A stretch of 64,000 nucleotides of DNA from Apteryx mantelli (Eukaryota; Chordata; Aves; Apterygiformes; Apterygidae). The notes beneath the pieces were generated by a model. It was not told where the DNA came from, did not search any database, and worked only from the letters and a program-made list of their open reading frames with translations. The stretch is from positions 60,262,501-60,326,500 of the forward strand of contig NC_089980.1 in NCBI RefSeq assembly GCF_036417845.1, in the 5' to 3' direction. Every line of letters begins with the position of its first letter. Position 1 is the stretch's first letter. Below are positions 13,076-25,542 of the stretch, piece after piece. Both the position numbers and the translations under genes were made by a program.

Positions 13076-13200
13076 TACCACAAGTAAACCACAGGAGAAT
13101 GGAATCAAAATGTAATGGAGTCCTTTAAAAAGGTGGTGCCTGTTTTTCTCTGTAATTGCAGTTTACCACTTATGGTGCATTTTCCCAACATAAATTCTTT

Positions 13201-13260
13201 TTTCTGTCTGTGTGTCTTTCTGTCCGTCTGACTTTGTCTTTCTGTCTGTCTTCTTCTTTT
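13201..13260. repeat. (TCTG/TCTT)n pyrimidine-rich microsatellite
   Basis: Degenerate tetranucleotide repeats of tctg, tctt and tccg. Confidence 0.85.
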
Positions 13261-16200
13261 AATAATATATTTTATCACCTATAGCAAGTTCACTTGTCAT
13301 GAATTCCGAAAGGCTCCACTTTCCCATTTGCCCTCCTGCTGCCAGAGACCTTACCTTGTTGGTGACAAATACTTTCACACAGATCTCTGCTTTGCCACTG
13401 CCAAACTGGCATGTAGCTAATGCAGAATCAGTTTACTACCTTTTGGGAATTACCGAGCAACATACTCAGATGCTGAACTGTACAAAAATAATCTTGCACT
13501 TGATTTTTTTTTAAGGTTTGCCACTCCAAATGGCGATGGATATAGGACCATGACTTTTACCAATACCCTGAAAATGCAAGCTAGGTTAGAGAATTGTAAA
13601 ACAAACTTCTAAACAACAAATTAGCAGATATTTGTAAAACAGGTGAAAAAAAATGAAAGAAAAACCCGTGTGTTTGTTTATCTAGCACATAGGTTTGCTC
13701 CAAAGATCCCCTGCACCCTGCATGCTCAGTAAACAGATTATTTGCCCTTTATAGCCCTCAAGGTCTTCAGCGGCCCTGTGTCTTTACCGCTCTGCATGAC
13801 CTGCCATTCTCAGGTGGTGAGCCAGGGCTGAACCCTGGCTAGGACTGGCCATAGCCCCCGGCATTCTTGGCCTCCTCCTCATTCAAGGACCTTGGAGCAT
13901 CACTAACGCAGCTTGGCCAGAAAGATGCTTCCAGGGCAACCTTTGAGCAAGATTAGTTAACTACTGCCTGTGATAGTCAAAAAAAGGTTTTACAAAGCAT
14001 TCCTGGTATTGTGCTATTGTGGCTCACGCTTCCATGAAGTTTCAGTTGCTGCAATGCATCCATTGCATACTGCTAAGGCAAACTTTTGGGATGCCACAGC
14101 AACTGCATTGAGATTTAATGCATTTGTTGGACAGGAATTATTCATTTTAGTTGAAACCTCCCAAATGCTTTTGAGGGAGGAGAATACAAGAGGAATGTTT
14201 CTATGAATGCTATTAATTTGGTCCTTTTCACCTGTTTATGTATTGTTGGTAAGGAACTGTAGTCCAAAGTTGTTTATTAATTAATGAGTAAATAATTAAT
14301 TACTCTTTGATCAGGCTTCTCAAATTGATGGCAGTAACCTACATGTCTTCACATATTTTTCTGCTTGTCATGCAGCCATAGCTCTTGTAGCAGAGCATAA
14401 TGTTTTGCCATTGATGGTCACTGTTCAGTTAGTATGCTTTTCCTTAATATTTTTATCCCTTTGTTACTGAAAAATATCACTAGGGACTTATAGAAACAGC
14501 TCCAGAATGTATTCCCTTGTAGATATTTGAAAATACAAATGTCAAAGTGCTTTAACTGAAGCTCACTGAAGTTTAGGGAGGGAGTATTTCTGTTGCTTTC
14601 AATGAACTTTGGATCAGGCTCCATTGTAGGTATCCAAGTGCTTTGTAAGACTCTGTGCTCATTTGGGTTGATTGTAATCACCCAGTGACTGCAATGGATT
14701 TCATCTGCTCAACCAGTGTTGGAAATTACTTTGCTGTACTTACTTTACTGAAGACAATTATCAGAGCCAATTTCCTTTTCCGATTTCCTCTTCCACAATT
14801 TAGTCCCTCTTCCTCAGATTAGAAATAAAAGTTCTTTCAATATGTTTCAGTTTATACAGTTCTCAGAAAAGCTACCTGTATCTTGAATGTTGCTTGCATT
14901 CAAGGATGAAGATCTTTGCCTGTAGGTCAAGGAGTTACAGATCCATGTTTCAGAAGGTACTTGGCATATGTGCAAGATCTGTTGGGTAAAAGTCTTCTAA
15001 GAGAAAGGGAAAACTTGAGACTCAGGAACATGAATCTAATCAAATGATGTCTTTGAAAAGAATGAATTATACCAGGTAAAATTTTCCTTTCATGTTTTTT
15101 GGTTTGTAATATTGCTAGAAGGGCTAAATGATTTTCACTGTGTGGTTTGTTAACATTCAGCTGGCCTTAATTATTTTTTCCTTTCTTACAGCAATGTAAA
15201 CCCTGTGAATGTAGGTGAGAATGACGTTTGTAGAGCTGCTTCTGTTTTTTGTGCTGTTTTTGTGCTGTTTATAGAAGCAACATGAGTTGTTAATAAACAC
15301 TATTTAAAAAGTATTTAGAAATGGAAAATAGATCTTGTAAAATCCACACTGTTGAAACCAAAATGTTAAACTTTCAGATGCACCTAAAAGAGTCAGTGTC
15401 TGTCAGAAGCCTTGGAAATGTTACCATCAGTGTTGATAATAGTGGTGAATGTGGTTCAGTGTTGAATACTGGCAGTCTAGAACTAGTGCAGACTGACCGG
15501 TTGATCATAATGAAAATGAAGAGAAACCTAAGTATGCTAAGTTTGCTTTCTAAGTAGTGAAGTCCAAGTTGTTTTCTGCTGCTGACTTGTGGAGAGAAAG
15601 CAAGTGTCTGATATTGAGTGTATTTTAAACCTTGCAACAAAATACCACCTGGCTGAAAAAAAAAGTAGTTTCCCCATGTGACTAGCCTAGGAAAGAGGCC
15701 AGTGACATATTATGCATGAAAGATATTTGACATGAAAATGTACAGAGAGCTTTCAGAGAAGACTATTTGCAGTACATTTGGAAAGATGATGGACATCAGT
15801 TAAGATGCTGTTTATGGATTGAAGGAACTGAGTTGAACTCTGCTCCATGACTGATTTCTGTTATGATCTCAGGCAAGTTGCCCAGCCCTGGATGGTTTTG
15901 TTTTTTCACATGTTATTTAGACACCTAAACTTTTTTCAGTTCTGTGCATGTTTGGAAATATCCCTGGTTGTCCAGGCTTCAAAATATATGTAGATGCAGA
16001 CTGTGATCACTTTATAAAGCAGATGATGTTTCCTTCCCTCCCAGATGAGGATAAACATGACACAGGTGTGATGCCCTCAGATATGCTGCTGATAAGCAGT
16101 ACCCCCTTCTACCCCCTTACAAGTATCCCCTTTTCTGTCTTCCCCAGAGACAAAGTGAGACTTTAGAAATTTCAGTGCATACTTTCAAGCTGGCATAAGT

Positions 16201-18258
16201 TGTTTCACATTTAATGAAAACTCTTCAGCTGTTGCAATGGCATGTCATCTGTAAAATTTCAAACTCCATTAATTAAACATGGTATTGAATTTTCTTTTAA
16301 GCCAATACTGACTTCCATGCAAGGGCCAGCGACAAATGTTTTTGAATACCGCGTCCCTAGTGCCTATTCCACAGACATTTGTATCATCCTATTCCAGGGC
16401 CACTGGGAGTGGTGTGGTTAATTCACCTGTTTCCCTCAACTCTGAACCATCTGCATCAGCTCTAGCTGTTTGGATAACAGCCCATTTTGGGACTCAGTTG
16501 CTATCCAGGGAATCAGGCCTGTCTTCTGTGCAGTCTTCCCTGGTTTTCATTGTGAGCTACCAAATCATTAAGACATGATATAGCTTAATGCAGAGCTTCA
16601 TGTGCAATATATTGACTTCCTTTCAAAGTTTCTTAAATAGCCACAGCCCTAGTAAATGCTTTAGGTGCTCTAGAATCACAATCATGGTAGAACTCAAGTT
16701 TCCAAACAATAAACACCTTTTTTTCATGTGGTGTGTTGTTAGAATGTGTGTAAAATAACACATAGAAAATCAAAATATATTCCTTTTGAAAGTTGTCTTT
16801 CATAACTTTTTTCTGCATATTGCAGAAAAAAAATTGTCTTAAAGCCCTCCTCCTGCCTGCAGCAGAGCACCACTATCAGAGCTAGCTATCTTTGCTTTTG
16901 CTAGAAGTGAAACTATGTGGCTGGTTCATCAAGCAAACTTCTGAAAGGGCTTCCGCATGATTGGGGCCTTGGAAGTAATCCAGGATGTCTCCTAATACAG
17001 TTTTGCCTCCTGAATGTACCGGGTCAGCAGCCTTCATTGACTTTGTTCTAAACCTTTTTGGTGCCAAGAGATCAGAAGGAGCTCTCTGAATGTTTACAGG
17101 TAGTTGCAATACTAGCTGGTGAGGTAGTGGTTGAAGCCTGTTTCTCTCCTACACCCCAAGGCATGTGAACCCCAAGACCACCAGTGTCAGAAAAGCAAGA
17201 TGTGCTGTACTGCCGACTTAAAAGAAAACTTTCTGCTTCATACAGGAAAAATAACTTCCTGTGAGAGACTTAAATGGCTGTTGTCTGAAACTTTCTAGAT
17301 CAATTCCTTGAAATCATTAAAGCAGAATTTGCCCGTAACATTGGCAGGTTCCTCATTTACTCCATTTCCTTGCTGCTCTTTAGTCCTATGATCTTGCTTT
17401 CCCAGTGGAGTAGATGAAATAAATCTGGTTCAGGGTCCTGGTGATTTTCATTTGGAGCTGAAGCTGTATTATAGACCTGATTAAGAAGTTAAAAGAAAAG
17501 ACTTTGGAGTGAAACAAGAGCCTTTTTCATTTGAAAGATCTTTTACCAATTTTCTTAAATTAGTTGATCCTGTGTAGCCCACATCACAGATGATGCCGCT
17601 TTCTGAGCTTCATGCCCACCTTACTCCCTTTGCTGAATAGCTTATAGTGGCAGTGAAACAAAACAGAATTTACAGAATTTTCCTTGAGCTTCCATTTCTC
17701 TTTGGTAGCTAACCTTAGCGTGACAAAACACTTTTGATATCCCACAGCAGTAAGTCACTGATACTGAATATTATCACCACCCTCACTACTCCAAATACTG
17801 ATGCTACAGAAAATGCCATGGTAGACATGCATGTGGTAGACAAGAAATATTTCTTCATAACCTTTTAACTGGAACATCTATCAACAAAGGATACTTGTCT
17901 TCTTTTAAGTCAGTCTGTATCAACCATACCTCCGTGGGAAGACTGGAGCAGAACATTATTGCTTTTGCAGCAGAGGGAAGACTTTGTGTCAATGACTGGT
18001 CACGGTGACAGTTTTATTGTGCTTTAGCAACAGCTGTGCAATTTTAAACAAGAGAGGCCTATGGCTGAGGATTGCATGATTTAATGTTTATGCTGCCCCA
18101 GTCAAGGATAATGAGGTTGATAGAGCCCGGAAGTGTCTGTTTTACAATCTTTATAGGGTTGGTGGCTGTAACCGAGTTTCTCATGGGTTCTCCTCTCCTT
18201 CCATAAGTGAAATTACTGCTGCGCTGTCCTGAAGCAAGGAGGATACCGGTCAGCACAG

Positions 18259-18277
18259 AAAGAGAGAGAGAGAGAGG
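18259..18277. repeat. (GA)n microsatellite
   Basis: A short AG dinucleotide run of about nine units. Confidence 0.9.
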
Positions 18278-21200
18278 GAAGGCAGGGGCAGACTGACTTC
18301 TCTTCCTCTCTAGAGCATGTCTCATTAGGTTATCCTGGAGATACACTGGTTGGAAAGGCAGTTTCCTAGTGTTACTTCTGCCCTGAGGGAAATAAAAAAT
18401 AAAAAATAAAAAGAAGATGGCACATTCTACAGTAAGATTAGAGGCCATATTCTATACTGTTTAATTCATCACATGGCCCTGAAGGGTTGGTCCAAATCTT
18501 TCACACAGTTTTTCATGTGTATGTACATAGAAAGCATGCATCTTTAAAACTTGCAGTTATCCCATAGCCTGTATCGTTCTCCAGAACTATCCCTGCATTG
18601 CATTCAGAGCCTGTTTCAAACACAAGTGGCCTCAGGTAAAAATATAACATGCTATAATTTCTCTATGCCAAGAAATGTTAACAGTGAAATGCTTGTGAAA
18701 AACCCCATTAAAAACAGAATAATATATTTTTTAATTTATTTACCCTGAGGACAGTTACATTTGATTTGACAATAAACCACCTGGTTATTACTTTCCAAGG
18801 TTGTGTTGACTGAATAGCCAATATGATTATTGGAAATAATGTCATCTCAACACTTACGGTAACAACAAGCTGGGAACATGCAGAAACAAAACCATAAACT
18901 AAGAAAAAATAAACTAAAAAACCCCCCATTTTTAAAATGCTGAGATGTTTTAAAATGTTAAGGGTTACAACTTTCTCAACCAGTTTTAGCATGTGGCAGA
19001 TCTCTAGCTTGCTGAAAGTGGGGTTTTGGCAGGGCAGGGAAAACTTCAGGAAGGTAGCAGTCACTTTTTTCATGTAGTCATGCACACCTATGTGGTGCTG
19101 CATCTCATTTAGCACTGACTGTTTAGAGTGATTCAATCCTTCCCTTGGTTTTATAAACCAGAAAATGTTCTGTGCATTGTTGTCACTGAGTTGGTAGGAT
19201 AAGAGAGTGCTCAGTGTGACTGGAAAGCATCCTCTGTACTTGACAAGGAAGGGGTCAACACCACTTTTAAGGCAATCTCTGCCAGTCACCAAAATAATAA
19301 GCAGTAGACCCAACCAAACTCATTATCCTCCCTGCACAGAAAAGAATTTAGGGCAGTGATGCATGGTGTTGCTCCCAGCAATAGTAACTGGTGGCATCCA
19401 CAGGGACAGAGCTGATTGATTGAAATCCTACTCAGAGGGTCTGACCTGGCCTGATTCTTGTGAGATCAATGAAGAACAGCCAACGCTCCCAAACAGGTCG
19501 TTCTTGGAGCCATGCAGGTAATGGAGTTGGGCTTCCTATGGATTTGCCTTAGTATTTTGGGGTTTAAAAAGTCAAGTTAGGTTTTTCTGCTACGATTACA
19601 CATACCTTTGAAATTCTCCACTGTTTCCTCTTACAATCCATCTCTTTCAGCGTTGTGGCTGTGATACACAGGCTGCCATATTCTGTAGAAACTGGCCGAC
19701 AGAATAAAATGTTATGGGGTGGACCCCAATCCTCTGTCTAAACAGCCCCCAATTTTATAAAACATGGAACTTCAGTATTTTTGAGACTGTTGCCCTCTGT
19801 CGAGTCTGGATGAAATCAGCCATTAAATTTAAAAGCTTTATGGGAAAAGAACAAAGGTACCAGGAAGAGGTGGAGAGAGGTCTGAGCCTGGCATTGCTAG
19901 AAAACCACCTAGGACATCAGACTGTATTTTACAGTTTAAACTCTGGCTTTACAACTGTGGGAAAAGAATAAGATATATTTTAACTGCACACACTGTATGT
20001 ATACTAGCAATATTTTTTTGGCATTCCTAATAGACAAAGTAAACAATGTAACTTGCCTGCAGTATCTCAGAACAAGTCTGGGTTTTTCTGTTAGAGATGT
20101 AGTATGTAAGAGATACTTTACTGCTGTCTACAGCACGGAAAAATGCTTCCTAGCAGATGATGTCTGGGTTTCAGGACTGGGTGCTGCAATGCTGTGGCCT
20201 ATCTACAAATGAAGTTTCTGGGACAAAAGAGTGGTTATGAAACTGGGAAGGAGACAAACAAATAAGCAGCACATTTAAAAAAATATCTCTGGAGTTTTGA
20301 CTTGTTAAGGACTTCTGTTTTCGTTTAAGGACTTAAGTTTAGAAACTCTCTTAAACCTAATCCTGGAGCCTGCGGATGTTGTCACTAGCCTTCCCACTGG
20401 TACCACTGAGACTGAAAGGTGTGACTGGTGAGTAGCTGAACTGCCATGCTCTCCCCAGATCCTGTAAACATTTGCTGATGGATGGGCCCTATTTAAGGGC
20501 TGTGTTTTGCCCTTTGTATAAAGCTCTGCATGGCAGACCGGCTGGAACCTTCCCAGCCCTGTGGTGAGCCTCCATTGGCCTCCTGCTGTTCCATGAAGAA
20601 ATGGGGTCCAGATCCTGGCTGTGTCTGTGGAGGATTTCCACAAAGAGATGTTGCTGACTCCTTTTGTAATGACCAGACTTGCAGGGGGGTTTGGAACAGG
20701 CACAAAAGCCTAAATCACTGTCAGCCCCCAAAGTACAATGTGCCATCAGCCTCTGAAAATATCAGCCTAATTAGTGATGGCTAATAGTGATTGCCAAAGA
20801 CCCAGCCTGGTAACCTAGACCTTGTTGGCTGTCATGCCCTGGGCTCTGGAGGTTGCCTTTGACACAGGTACTTTGCTGTGCCTGGCTGGTCTGGTACACA
20901 GGGGTTGTACATGTCTGGTTTAATATGGCATCCAGCCTGTTGCTACACTGGAGACAGGTGACAGAGTCTGGCCTCATCCTGCCTCTTCCTTACATCGTAG
21001 GGCTGCTCCTGCAGGGAGCTGCAATGGGCCTGTGCAACCTTTGCTGGGCTGCTCTGCAGACCTGAGCACAATTTTCCTTCTGCTGCAGTATTTGGCTGCT
21101 CAGACTGGGTTTGTGCTCCCCACCTCTACTTGCAGAATGATATATCCAGCTCCTCAGATGGGCTCCCTGTCTTCTGGTTCATTGCATCCTTTTATGTAAT

Positions 21201-23189
21201 AACAATATGAAATTACAGTAGCTGGAACTCTTGGCTGTAGTGAAATATGTAACACTCAACCCTCAGATACTTGCATTTGAGGGCATTTTGGGGGAAAGAT
21301 AATATCCATAAAACTTGTAGCGGTAGATCTCATTTCTTGGCAAACCTTTTGGTTGCTCAGTGCAAACAAAAGTCCTACTGTAGCACCAACAGGAGTGGAA
21401 AGAATGCTTCAGCTTCTTTTCCTCTTGCACAAACAGAGTTTGAAGAGCAGGAGCAATAGCTCAGGGGTAAGAGAGGTTTTGCAGCTTGGCGCATACATGT
21501 TTCACTAGTAACAAAGCGATATTGACTTAGCTAGATTTGCGGTCACTGTATGTAGGAATGCTGGCTGGGAATAATCACTGCTGGGCACAGATGGAAGGTT
21601 TCACATTTATTCTAAAATATAATGGGCTCTAACTGCTATCCTACTCATCTGTGTAAAACATGTTTTTGGAAAGGGACTTGGGCTACAGTTCATCAATCAA
21701 CAGAATGGCTGTTGGCACTAAGGACAACCTGTTGAGTCAGGTGGAGATGGTGACCAGCACTGTGTTCAATTTTCCCTAAAGTGCCTGTCATCTAGTTGGC
21801 CAGGAATCAGACATGCAGGAATTGAAATAAACTGTCAGGAGCCCTCAGAGCAGTCTGATATTTCTCAGGCTTCTGAAGAAATGGTTTTCATTAGGTATAT
21901 GATTAACATAAGGCATCAAGACTTTTTGTAGCTCTTTCTTCCTACCTGTGCTGGGGACAAAGTACAGGATTTTCAAGCTAATAACTGTGCAACAGGACAA
22001 CTATGGTAAGAAGACAGGGTCTTGTATATGTTTCTAAAGGCAGTCAGCTATATGACCGTTGCTATCTGTCAGGGAAAGGCTACCTGTCTTGCACCTTCTT
22101 TCTCATGTACTCTCACTACATCATCAGCTTGTCTAAATTTTGATTCAACAGTTTCATGTAGGTTCAGAACATTTGACACTCATGGATGCTCAGTTCGGCT
22201 GTGGTTTTGCTAGCTATCATGCTCTTAGGATTTTTTTATCATTTGTTTTCCTTCATATCTTCCACTAGCCATTTACCATCTGGTTTTGCCCCTTTGATTT
22301 AGGTGCACAGACTTATCTATGAGTCTTAGTACAGCTTCACCTGTGGCCTATGTGACAGATCCATCTGGTACACAGTCTACCTCACATCAGCTCAAATCCC
22401 CAGAGAGGCCAGTGAACTTTTTGCCTTGTCTTCATTCTGGTTCTTAGTCTCTCACAAGATACTTGTGTGACTGTGGGAGGACATGGGAATTCAGCTTTTC
22501 AGGATTAGACGTGTTCTTGGTTCTCTACCTTGCAGCTACCCAAAAGCTCAGCTCCATCCAAAGCTAAAATCCTTCAGTCACTGAATGCTGACAGCAAAAT
22601 GAAGCATGAAGCCCTCTTTCCTTAAATGTTGAATTGTATTTGATATGTAATGAAAAGACTGCAGTGCTCTGTGGACAAAAGACACCGCCTCAGACAAGAG
22701 TACTATGTTTCTGGAGATGAGCCAATATGGGCACAAAGCGACAGTTGCCACAGGATTAGCTGTAGGGTCTGGTCCTTCAACTGCCTTGTGTTTCCAATAC
22801 CCAAATCACACAGTCTCTTTATAAACAGCTCAAGTCCCATCCTGCAAGGAGCTGAGAGTGGTAGCTGAGGTCCTGTGTCCTGCTATGCTGACGGGAAGGC
22901 CAGTCTGGAGCTTGGAAGGGAAATTGCCCCAGGGAAAAATGTCTGCAGGCATGTGAAAAAGTAAAAGAAAAGGAAACAGCAGGATCAATATCACAGATCT
23001 GCAGAAACCCCCAAACTAAGCATATATTTTGTGTAGGCTCCCCATGGTTGGCCTGGGACCTCCACAGCCTCTCCTAGAGCAAGCAGCAGGACAACGCCTA
23101 CATGTCTCAGGAGACGGTGATTTCTTCAGAAATGAGTGCTTGTCCCTCAAATTTGCTGTTGCTCTGCTGCCAAGCGGCCGTGAGCTGAG

Positions 23190-23798
23190 CCTGCTTTGTC
23201 CCAGTTTTACCAAAAGGCACAGACAAGAAAGAGTCTCAAAGGGGGGGGGGGAATGGGGGAACTGTTACCAGCTCAGACAAGAAGGAGTCTCAACAGGAGC
23301 CTCAGACAAACATACCCAAGGACACTGGTGCAGCTGGGACTGATACATCCTGAGAAAGTACAGATAAACCAGCAGAAGCCAGTTGGAGCCAAGATTAGGA
23401 CTGAAACAGTTTTTCTCAAACAAGGAAGCAGGCCAAGTTGAGACCATGTATGGAAAAGTAGAGCAAAGTTCATGGCAAGACACTGAGTGACACCTCTTCT
23501 GCCACCACTAGGGACCACCAGAGACCCCCATAGAAGACCCCCAGAGACTCAGACTGCATGCGTAATGATTATGTAAATGTAATAATTAGTTCTAGGAAAT
23601 AGAATGAATGTGTATAATCATTCCTGGAAATTTAATGCATATGCATAGGATAGAGCAATATAAACTTTAGATGATGCGACACACAGTGTGCACGTTGGGT
23701 GGAGCTATCCCCTGTGTACCCGGCGCCGTAATAAAGAGAATGCCTACTTCTTAATGCTACATTGGTGTTAAGGAGTTTTTCTCCTGATTTCGGTGACA
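23190..23798 (+). mobile_element. Solo LTR, avian ERVL-type (5' edge uncertain)
   Basis: The 3' end has the layout of avian ERVL long terminal repeats: a TATA-like TATAAA at 23659-23664, an AATAAA at 23730-23735 directly after a cggcgcc motif, then a pyrimidine-rich segment with attggtgttaaggag and a terminal cggtgaca. The right edge is placed at the CA at 23797-23798. No primer-binding site or gag-pol-like frame follows, so it looks like a solo LTR left by recombination. The left edge could not be fixed because no matching target-site duplication was found. It contains an internal 20-bp near-repeat with copies at 23220 and 23274, and a G run. Confidence 0.7.
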
Positions 23799-24272
23799 CC
23801 AGCTTTTTTAAATGAGGAGGTGGAGGGAGGCAAGTGAGGGAAGGTGCAGAAGAGAGGGAGGAGGGCAGCAGGAAGCAGCAGCCACGTCTGAACAAGAACT
23901 GTAATTGTTCGATGTGCTCAGATCACGCCTGGGGAACCTAGGTGGTCACCATGTGAGGGTATTGAGAGGATTTGTGTACAGTATTATGAGTCTGATAGCT
24001 TTCTACAGTTTTTTTTTTTTTAATAATCTATCAAATGAAGGGAAGTATCATCTAGCTGGAAACATACTACTTGTTTTTAAGCATAGAAGGAGGAGAAGGA
24101 AAGGAAGAAGTGACCTTAGATACTGAGCCCTAACTAATTGACCTTAGTTCCATGAAGAACATATAAAATCAGGACAAATTTTGAAAGTAAATCTAATTAA
24201 AGACATGGCAGGAACAGAAAATGAGAAAAAAAAAAAAGTTTACCAAAGATAGAATGTGCCAGGGCAAATGGC

Positions 24273-24291
24273 TTTTTTTTTTTTTTTTTTT
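24273..24291. repeat. Poly(T) tract
   Basis: A run of T immediately upstream of the CpG island. It could be the reverse-orientation tail of a retroposed sequence, but no such sequence was recognised. Confidence 0.85.
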
Positions 24292-24390
24292 CTTTTTCCC
24301 CTTTATTTCTTTCTTCGGTAACTAATGCTTTCAGACCAGGGAAGGAAGTCTACTGGGATTTGAAATAGTGTCAGTTGGACCCTGGGGCCC

Positions 24391-24404
24391 GTGTCCGCAG
24401 CAAC
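24391..24404 (+). promoter_or_regulatory. Possible RFX X-box
   Basis: The string GTGTCCGCAGCAAC fits the X-box consensus GTNRCC-spacer-RGYAAC with a 2-nt spacer. The right half is perfect and the left half has one mismatch. RFX factors control many motile-cilium genes. A single near-match can occur by chance, and its only support is its place in the lone CpG island upstream of C6orf118. Confidence 0.25.
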
Positions 24405-24440
24405 GGCCGGTGTACATGGCAATGGCCCAGGGTGGCGGCG

Positions 24441-24480
24441 GCGAGGCCCCGCTTGGCCCCGCTCGGCCCCGCTCGGCCCC
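24441..24480. repeat. 10-bp GC-rich tandem repeat
   Basis: Four consecutive 10-mers (gcgaggcccc, gcttggcccc, then gctcggcccc twice) inside the CpG island. May act as Sp1-like sites. Confidence 0.8.
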
Positions 24481-24871
24481 ATGTCTGTTGGTGGCGTTGG
24501 CTGGGCAGCAGGTGGGCGCTGGGCCGGGGTGGGCTGGGGCGGGCACACGCGCACACGGGGGGCGCTGGGCGGCGGTGCTCAGTGCCAAAATGTGGGTTTG
24601 GCACAACGCGAAGGGCGCCGCGGGCCGTCCCCTCGCTGCACGGCGTGGAGATGGGGCATCTCCAACGGCCGCTCCGGCGTCGCTGCCAAGAAACGCCGCA
24701 TTGAGCCTGCATCGTCCGTGTGGCAGGTCTGCATGGCACCATGCATTTTTTTTTCTCCACGTGCCTGCTCCAGGCTCCCAGGACATCGTGGTCGTGCCCT
24801 GCTCTGTGTCCTTGTCCTAGACCTAACACTGGGCTCAGGTGCACTGATATATATACATATATATAATGTAT

Positions 24872-24891
24872 ATCTATCTATCTATCTATCT
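24872..24891. repeat. (ATCT)n microsatellite
   Basis: About five atct tetranucleotide units preceded by an AT-rich dinucleotide stretch. Confidence 0.95.
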
Positions 24892-25464
24892 CACCATAGC
24901 CAGCACAAGTTTCCGTAGCTCCCAGGAAGCCATGCTCAGCTCTACTTAACAACTTTGTCATGCTTTGAATCTCTTTTCCACCCTCATGTTCTCTAGGCAA
25001 AAATATCCCTCTGGCTCTCTCAGGAGGCATCAAGAGGAGAGATGAAAATGTGGTGAACATCTCTTCCACGCCACAAGTGCCAATTACGTTTTATTTTTTT
25101 TTCTCAGATGGTCTACTCGATAAATATAGCCAGCTAAATTCAGAGTAACTGTTTTCAACCTGCATTTAGCTTTGAAGTGGGCTGCTTCTATTTTGGGGCT
25201 GGAGAAAGATTTGTGTGCCTGAAAACTTGTCCAAGTTTTTCTAACTATATCGGTTGGTCTAATAAAAGAGATTACCCCTTCCTACAGACACTGCCTTACT
25301 TGCATCCTTTAGACTCTGACTACAGTAACATGACCACTGCTTTTCCATTGCACCTCTGCCACCTGCAGTGCACAGCTTGAACGCACAAGGCGAAGGATGA
25401 AGGAAAGTGTATCAGAATATTTCCTGACTTTCCTGTGTTTCATTTGCAAGCTAAAAATGTTCCT

Positions 25465-25542
25465 AGGAAAAGGTTAGGTTGGAAGGCACCTCTGGAGGTC
25501 CTCAGGAAAAGGTTAGGTTGGAAGGCACCTCTGGAGGTCCTC
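25465..25542. repeat. 39-bp tandem duplication at a CR1 3' end
   Basis: Two identical head-to-tail 39-bp copies (25465-25503 and 25504-25542), each containing the ggttggaaggcacctctgg motif of the CR1 3' end in reverse orientation. Confidence 0.95.

Larger units (their letters stand above)
12776..23189. other. Intergenic region between PDE10A and the ERVL-like LTR
   Basis: About 10 kb with no recognised coding exon on either strand. It holds AT-rich and GT/TCTG microsatellites (12.87-13.26 kb), a short GC-richer patch at 13.72-13.93 kb, and a slightly GC-richer section around 20.35-21.1 kb. No gene, tRNA or mobile element could be assigned in the rest. Unannotated regulatory elements or lncRNA exons cannot be excluded by eye. 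Confidence 0.6.
24366..24725. promoter_or_regulatory. CpG island, candidate promoter
   Basis: A sharply bounded GC-rich and CpG-rich block within AT-rich flanks, and the only clear CpG island in the window. It includes four 10-bp tandem units of the form gctcggcccc (24441-24480), which resemble GC-box clusters, and several cgccg and gcgcc motifs. It lies about 7.4 kb upstream of the first readable C6orf118 coding exon. It may therefore mark that gene's transcription start, or the start of an unrelated or antisense non-coding transcript. Long open frames in it on both strands are explained by the scarcity of AT-rich stop codons in GC-rich DNA. Confidence 0.6.

Noticed and set aside
18708..19313. 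201-residue minus-strand open frame, the longest outside C6orf118.
   Set aside because: It begins at a TTG codon; the first ATG is about 70 residues in. There is no recognised similarity, the sequence is hydrophobic and AT-driven, and no splice or promoter context supports it.
24331..24918. Five overlapping frames of 83-175 residues on both strands.
   Set aside because: All fall in the CpG island, where stop codons are scarce. They are rich in Ala, Gly, Arg and Pro, and are mutually exclusive in frame.
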